8,419 bases of DNA, taken from NCBI GenBank assembly GCA_937930465.1, contig CALGKV010000118.1, positions 1 to 8,419 on the forward strand, written 5' to 3'. Under the pieces are notes generated by a model that saw only the letters and a list, made by a program, of their open reading frames with translations, was not told where the DNA came from and did no database searches. A program made the translations under genes and the position numbers. This DNA comes from Methanosuratincolales archaeon (GTDB taxonomy: Archaea > Thermoproteota > Methanomethylicia > Methanomethylicales > Methanomethylicaceae). This document shows positions 5,202 through 8,419 of the stretch, one piece after another. How positions within the stretch are numbered: position 1 is the stretch's first letter; the number at the start of each line of letters is the position of its first letter.

Positions 5202-6839
5202 CTACTTCCGATCGGGCACCACTGGCATGCTGTTCCGCTGGAGGTAGTAGTCGTACCCGTCTACGAGCGCGTTCTTGCTCGCCTCCAGGATGTTGGTCGA
5301 GACCCCGACTGTGACCCAGTTCGACCTCCCGTCAGAGAACTCTACGAAGTTCCTGACCGACGAGGCGGTGCCCTCGGCAGCCTCCGCGATCGAGACCTTG
5401 TAGTTGACGAGCTGGACCTTCTCTATCTCCGGGAAGAATCCGGACATCGCCTTCCTGAGGGCCCTGTCCTGGGCATTGACGGGGCCGTTCCCCTCCTCGA
5501 TGACATAAAGCTCGCGGTCCCCCACCCTCAGCTTTATCGAGCTCTCGGCGGCGAACCCGCCGTCGCGCGACTCGCTTATCGTCCTCCACTGGACGACCTC
5601 GAAGAGCTTCCGGTAGTGGCCGAGCTCCTTGGATATTAGGAGGAAGAGCGATGCGTCAGCGCCCTCGAGCAGGTATCCGCGGTACTCCAGCTCCTTTATC
5701 CTCTTCAGCAAGGCTGTGACGGCAGGCGAGTTCTTGTCTGCCTGGAGACCGAACTCCTTGATCTTTGCCAGGATGTTGGCCTTGCCCGATAGCTCGGAAA
5801 CCGAGAAGAGGCGCATGTTGCCCACAAGCGACGGGTCTATGTGCTCGTACGCCACGCAGTTCTTCATCACGGCGTCCACATGCACCCCGCCCTTGTGGGC
5901 GAAGGCATTCTCGCCCACATATGGCTGCCTCGGGTCAGGCCTCATGTGGAGCACCTCGTAGACGTAGAGGGAGAGGGGCTTGAGCCCCCTCAGCCTCTCG
6001 GTTGTCAGCTTCGAGGTTGAGAAGCCCATCTTCAGCTCGAGGGCAGGGATTATCTGGCAGAGATCGGCGTTCCCGCACCTCTCGCCTATCCCGTTTATCG
6101 TGCCCTGCACGTGGCGGGCCCCTGCGACCACCCCCAGGATCGAGTTCGCGACTGCTGCCCCAGAGTCGTTGTGGCAGTGCACTCCGACCCTCGCTTTCAG
6201 GGAAGATGCCACTTCCCGGGTGATCCTCTCGAAGTCGGCAGGGAGAGTCCCGCCGTTCGTGTCGCAGAGGGCAATGGTCTCTGCCCCCGCGTCCTGGGCA
6301 GCCTTCACTACCTCAAGCGCGTAATCCCTGGAGGACTTGTAGCCGTCGTAGAAGTGCTCGGCGTCGAATATGACGCGCAGCCCGTGGTCCCGCAGGTACC
6401 TCACCGAGTCGTAGACCATCTCGACGTTGGTCTTGAGGTCGGTCCCTAGGACGCTCCTCACGTGCAGGTCCCAAGACTTCCCGAAGATCGCTGCGGTCCT
6501 TACCCCGCTCCCCACAATCGCGTTCAGGTTCGGATCATCGCACGCCTTCACCGAGCTGCGCCTCGTGCTACCGAAGGCGACTACCTCGGCGTTCTCCAGC
6601 GGGAGATCCCTCACCGCCCTGAAGTACTCCTCGTCCTTCGGGTTCGATCCGGGCCATCCACCCTCTATGAACGATACGCCGAACTCGTCCAGCTTCGAAG
6701 TGATCCTTATCTTGTCCTGGAGGGAAAAGTTCACGTCTTTGGCCTGCGCCCCGTCACGGAGCGTGGTGTCGTAGATCTCAACAAAGTTCGATTTGGCAAT
6801 CCCCCATTTCAGACCCTCGACAGTGGAATAGCATCGCAT
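5202..6839 (-). CDS. cimA: (R)-citramalate synthase
   Basis: The enzyme condenses pyruvate with acetyl-CoA to (R)-citramalate, the first step of the threonine-independent route to 2-oxobutyrate and isoleucine. The protein has 545 residues, usual for the long CimA type (TIGR00977). The TIM-barrel domain starts with YDTTLRDGAQ (23-32, catalytic Arg28 and metal ligand Asp29) and has FIEGGWPGSNPKDEEY (58-72), a CimA-type signature. It also has LCDTNGG (191-197), HCHNDSG (221-227, metal ligands His221 and His223), NGIGERCGNA (249-258) and HKGGVHVDAV (315-324). Residues about 430-532 form the LeuA-type regulatory domain, which in relatives binds the end-product amino acid, so feedback inhibition by isoleucine is likely. 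2-Isopropylmalate synthase and homocitrate synthase are less likely because of the GGWPGSNPKD motif. ATG 6839 is the only good start; it adds about 19 residues before the conserved VEIYDTTLRDG compared with most relatives. The gene is convergent with fprA and stands alone rather than in an ilv/leu operon. Confidence 0.93.
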   Translation of the reverse strand: MRCYSTVEGLKWGIAKSNFVEIYDTTLRDGAQAKDVNFSLQDKIRITSKLDEFGVSFIEGGWPGSNPKDEEYFRAVRDLPLENAEVVAFGSTRRSSVKACDDPNLNAIVGSGVRTAAIFGKSWDLHVRSVLGTDLKTNVEMVYDSVRYLRDHGLRVIFDAEHFYDGYKSSRDYALEVVKAAQDAGAETIALCDTNGGTLPADFERITREVASSLKARVGVHCHNDSGAAVANSILGVVAGARHVQGTINGIGERCGNADLCQIIPALELKMGFSTSKLTTERLRGLKPLSLYVYEVLHMRPDPRQPYVGENAFAHKGGVHVDAVMKNCVAYEHIDPSLVGNMRLFSVSELSGKANILAKIKEFGLQADKNSPAVTALLKRIKELEYRGYLLEGADASLFLLISKELGHYRKLFEVVQWRTISESRDGGFAAESSIKLRVGDRELYVIEEGNGPVNAQDRALRKAMSGFFPEIEKVQLVNYKVSIAEAAEGTASSVRNFVEFSDGRSNWVTVGVSTNILEASKNALVDGYDYYLQRNSMPVVPDRK

Positions 6840-6865
6840 GGATCGCTAATAACCCTTTCGGATTA

Positions 6866-6873
6866 GGATAAAG
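6866..6873 (-). promoter_or_regulatory. TATA box of the citramalate synthase gene
   Basis: CTTTATCC on the minus strand is centred about 30 nt before ATG 6839, so the transcript would begin only a few bases ahead of the start codon. No Shine-Dalgarno with usable spacing is present, which agrees with nearly leaderless translation and supports ATG 6839. Confidence 0.5.
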
Positions 6874-6928
6874 CAGCCAAAGGAAAGGAGAGACGGGGGA
6901 CTGCCCTTTCTGGCGCTTTTTCCGGAAG

Positions 6929-7396
6929 TCAGCGGCGCGCAATCCTGCGCCCCAGCGCCGCAGAGAGGATGACGACGAAGCCGAGCGCGATTAGCGCGAG
7001 CGGCCACCAGCTCGAGATGGAGTAATTCCATGCGATTATCGCGATGACCCCAATCGCCAGGAGCACTACCCCTCCAGTGATAGGGCCAGAGTCCTTGCCG
7101 GACCTTGCGTTGCTGATCCCAAGCAAGACAAGCAGGATGCCCAGGCCGCCGAGGAAGTAAGCCCACCATATCGCCCATGAGATCGCCCCGGACGTGGCTA
7201 GCCAGAACGAAACCCCCAAGGCTATGAGGACGCCGCCGCCAAAGAGCGGGCCCGACAGGTCCCTGCTTGCAGCCGGGGCATGGGTGCGTGCATTGGGCTT
7301 CGGCTCGCCCTGCTGCACAGGGGATCCGCAGGAAGGGCAGAACAAGGAGTCCCCAGGCATATGCCTGCCGCATTTTGGGCATGTGCGATCATTCAT
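6929..7396 (-). CDS. Zinc-ribbon membrane protein (DUF5668/LiaF-like membrane region)
   Basis: The 155-residue protein starts with a small zinc ribbon, CPKC (6-9) and CPSC (20-23), with ten residues between the pairs. A Pro/Ala-rich linker to about residue 47 follows, then four hydrophobic helices at roughly 49-69, 72-93, 106-123 and 130-148, and a basic RRIARR tail. The repeated pattern of GPLFGGGVLIALGV and SWWPLALIALGFVVIL resembles the membrane modules of DUF5668/LiaF-type envelope proteins, which in bacteria occur in cell-envelope stress systems; this similarity is from memory. The function is unknown: a zinc-sensing or protein-binding cytoplasmic head on a membrane base is a reasonable reading. 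ATG 7396 is preferred over the in-frame ATG 7414 because a clear TATA box lies 27 nt upstream of the former. The gene is separated by 89 bp from the citramalate synthase gene, which has its own promoter. Confidence 0.78.
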   Translation of the reverse strand: MNDRTCPKCGRHMPGDSLFCPSCGSPVQQGEPKPNARTHAPAASRDLSGPLFGGGVLIALGVSFWLATSGAISWAIWWAYFLGGLGILLVLLGISNARSGKDSGPITGGVVLLAIGVIAIIAWNYSISSWWPLALIALGFVVILSAALGRRIARR

Positions 7397-7418
7397 GTGA
7401 TAAGGAAACTGCATCCTT

Positions 7419-7427
7419 GCTTATAAA
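7419..7427 (-). promoter_or_regulatory. TATA box of the zinc-ribbon protein gene
   Basis: TTTATAAGC on the minus strand is the best TATA box in the window, centred 27 nt before ATG 7396. No Shine-Dalgarno precedes that ATG, so the message is predicted to be leaderless. The upstream ATG at 7414 would lie before the transcription start. Confidence 0.65.
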
Positions 7428-7490
7428 CAGTCGGGGCACATGCATGGGGCGGCTATTCCGATCTTCCCTCGAGCTGAGGCACTTTGCCCG

Positions 7491-7940
7491 TCATTTGAGC
7501 ATGCGATCCAGCAATGGCCTGGCGGATCCGGCGTCAGCCGCAGCGCCAACCCTATATCCGGCAAGGCGCCACTCCCCTCTGCGTTCCGAAAAGGCTAAAG
7601 CGCTCTCGGAGGGGGGCAGGGCTCCGAAGAGTTCACCCACAAGGCTGGTGAGCGCCCCGCCTGCGCTCGGCTTGCCGTATCTTGATATCCAAGGCTTCCC
7701 AGAGAGGACCTTCTTGTCGGATATCGATATCACGGTCTTGCCGAGCATCCTGCGAGCAGCGGCGATCGCTTGGGGGCCGAGGGGTTGGAGCGAATCCGTT
7801 TCGACCACGGTGAACGGTATCCTCCGCTGCTTGAGCAGCACAGAGTTGGGGGTATTGGCTGGCAGGAGCACAAGGAACCCCTTTGCGCCAGTTGGCTCGG
7901 AGTACTCCGACTCCTGAATCCCCCCGCTCTGATCGGGCAT
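7491..7940 (-). CDS. Unrecognised 149-residue soluble protein
   Basis: I do not recognise this family. The frame is open further upstream to 8156, but that extension is low-complexity Arg/Pro-rich sequence overlapping the next gene. ATG 7940 has a TATA box exactly 26 nt upstream and is taken as the start of a leaderless message. The protein has an acidic N-terminus (1-15), then alternating segments that look alpha/beta: strand GFLVLLPANT (21-30), strand IPFTVVETD (41-49), helix GPQAIAAARRMLG (55-67), strand KTVISISDKK (68-77). A Gly/Ser loop GKPWISRYGKPSAGG (81-95) follows, then a helix (96-108) and the C-terminal EWRLAGYRVG (123-132). There is no signal peptide, membrane helix or metal motif. 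The basic, Gly-rich 81-95 loop could bind nucleotide or nucleic acid, but this is only a guess. The amino-acid pattern supports real coding. Confidence 0.68.
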   Translation of the reverse strand: MPDQSGGIQESEYSEPTGAKGFLVLLPANTPNSVLLKQRRIPFTVVETDSLQPLGPQAIAAARRMLGKTVISISDKKVLSGKPWISRYGKPSAGGALTSLVGELFGALPPSESALAFSERRGEWRLAGYRVGAAADAGSARPLLDRMLK

Positions 7941-7961
7941 GGTAAGAAATGGCTTGCAGCG

Positions 7962-7970
7962 ATTTAATAA
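7962..7970 (-). promoter_or_regulatory. TATA box of the 149-residue protein gene
   Basis: TTATTAAAT on the minus strand is centred 26 nt before ATG 7940, with no Shine-Dalgarno between. This is the expected spacing for a leaderless archaeal transcript. It is the main reason for choosing this start over the long upstream extension. Confidence 0.55.
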
Positions 7971-8043
7971 CGCTTGCCGGTCTGCCCTCCTGGGGAAAAG
8001 GGGGGCGAGACGGGAGGGGGCAGCTAGGGGAATGCTCAGACCT

Positions 8044-8419
8044 TCATTGCCTCCTCGCGTGCGGGCGGAGGCGCTTCCTTGAGGCGATAGCCAGCAGCGC
8101 AGCGGCGGCTGCTGCAGCCGCGTACCAGAGCGGGGATATGCCCTGGGGCTGCGCAACCTGGAGATGGCGGTAAGAAGTGGAGCTTAGCTGGCGCCCGTCC
8201 TGAACCCAGGAGAGCTCCACGTCGACCTCCAAGTCCCCTGGAGAGACCTTCGGGTCTATGTCGACCTCCATCATCACGATCTTTGAGGAGCCGCCCGGCA
8301 GGCTACCGACGAGCGTCGATGTCGATCCCGTCACATACCCGGAGACCAGGGAGAGCCGCAGCTGCTCCGCAGTCTGGCTGCCGTTGTTGGAGATCTTCAC
8401 GAAGACCTTCACGTTCCTC
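8044..8419 (-). CDS. C-terminal end of a membrane-anchored surface protein with a CARDB-like beta domain (partial)
   Basis: The frame is open through the right edge of the window; 124 residues are visible, ending at TGA 8044-8046. The visible part starts in a beta-sandwich with the pattern of archaeal CARDB / COG1361 domains: NVKVFVKISNNGSQTAEQ, then a GSLPGGSSKIV turn and SPGDLEVDVELSW, with alternating hydrophobic strands. A short linker leads to one membrane helix, PLWYAAAAAAAALLAIA, with eight consecutive alanines, and then a strongly basic tail (RKRLRPHARRQ). This order means an extracellular domain anchored by its C-terminus with the tail inside the cell. Relatives often form cell-surface or exporter-associated proteins; the full domain set is outside the window. 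The GTG at 8412 is an internal Val codon, not a start. Confidence 0.75.
   Translation of the reverse strand, partial: RNVKVFVKISNNGSQTAEQLRLSLVSGYVTGSTSTLVGSLPGGSSKIVMMEVDIDPKVSPGDLEVDVELSWVQDGRQLSSTSYRHLQVAQPQGISPLWYAAAAAAAALLAIASRKRLRPHARRQ

Noticed and set aside
6646..6660. GGTTCGATCCGGGCC, resembling a tRNA T-arm
   Set aside because: It lies inside the conserved GGWPGSNPKD coding stretch of the citramalate synthase gene and no cloverleaf can be built.
6846..7382. 178-residue minus-strand frame overlapping the zinc-ribbon gene
   Set aside because: Shadow frame: the other frame has the CxxC pairs and clear membrane helices, while this one is Cys/Arg/Gly-rich without pattern.
7941..8156. 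Extension of the 149-residue protein up to position 8156
   Set aside because: The extra residues are Arg/Pro/Ser-rich, overlap the coding end of the CARDB-like gene, and lie upstream of a well-placed TATA box.
1..8419. CRISPR array, insertion sequence, integrase or attachment site
   Set aside because: No regularly spaced repeats, transposase or integrase sequence, terminal inverted repeats or tRNA-end duplications were seen.

Overview
The window looks like a piece of an archaeal chromosome, probably from an anaerobic member of the TACK group (Bathyarchaeia- or Methanomethylicia-like; the lineage is inference only). The archaeal call rests on several observations. AT-rich TATA-like boxes lie 24-30 nt upstream of start codons that mostly lack a Shine-Dalgarno site, which is leaderless architecture. 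AGG and ATA codons are frequent. The Shine-Dalgarno sites that do occur are of the GGAGGT / GGGGATC type. The gene set also fits: fused Nnr, F420H2-oxidase-type flavodiiron protein and citramalate synthase.

Layout. Positions 1-173 (minus) hold the start of a secreted protein cut by the window edge, preceded by a very AT-rich promoter zone. Positions 174-639 carry no convincing gene. Positions 640-2178 (minus) encode the bifunctional NAD(P)H-hydrate repair enzyme. A 310-bp divergent spacer with overlapping hairpin arms separates it from a plus-strand pair of membrane CPBP (type II CAAX protease-like) genes. The first of these is only an N-terminal half. The second has all catalytic motifs but is put out of frame by an exact 17-bp tandem duplication. 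Next come fprA (3970-5154, plus) and, convergent with it, a citramalate synthase gene (5202-6839, minus). Three more minus-strand genes follow: a zinc-ribbon membrane protein, an unrecognised 149-residue protein, and the C-terminal end of a surface protein with a membrane anchor that runs off the window.

The conserved genes are housekeeping: metabolite repair (Nnr), oxygen detoxification (FprA) and isoleucine precursor synthesis (citramalate synthase). They do not form one pathway, and most appear to have their own promoters. The accessory part is the CPBP block, which has a lower-GC look than its neighbours and is visibly decaying. I found no convincing new multi-gene system. The points most worth a second look are the 17-bp duplication, the CPBP gene pair, the structured spacer at 2249-2309 and the unrecognised 149-residue protein.
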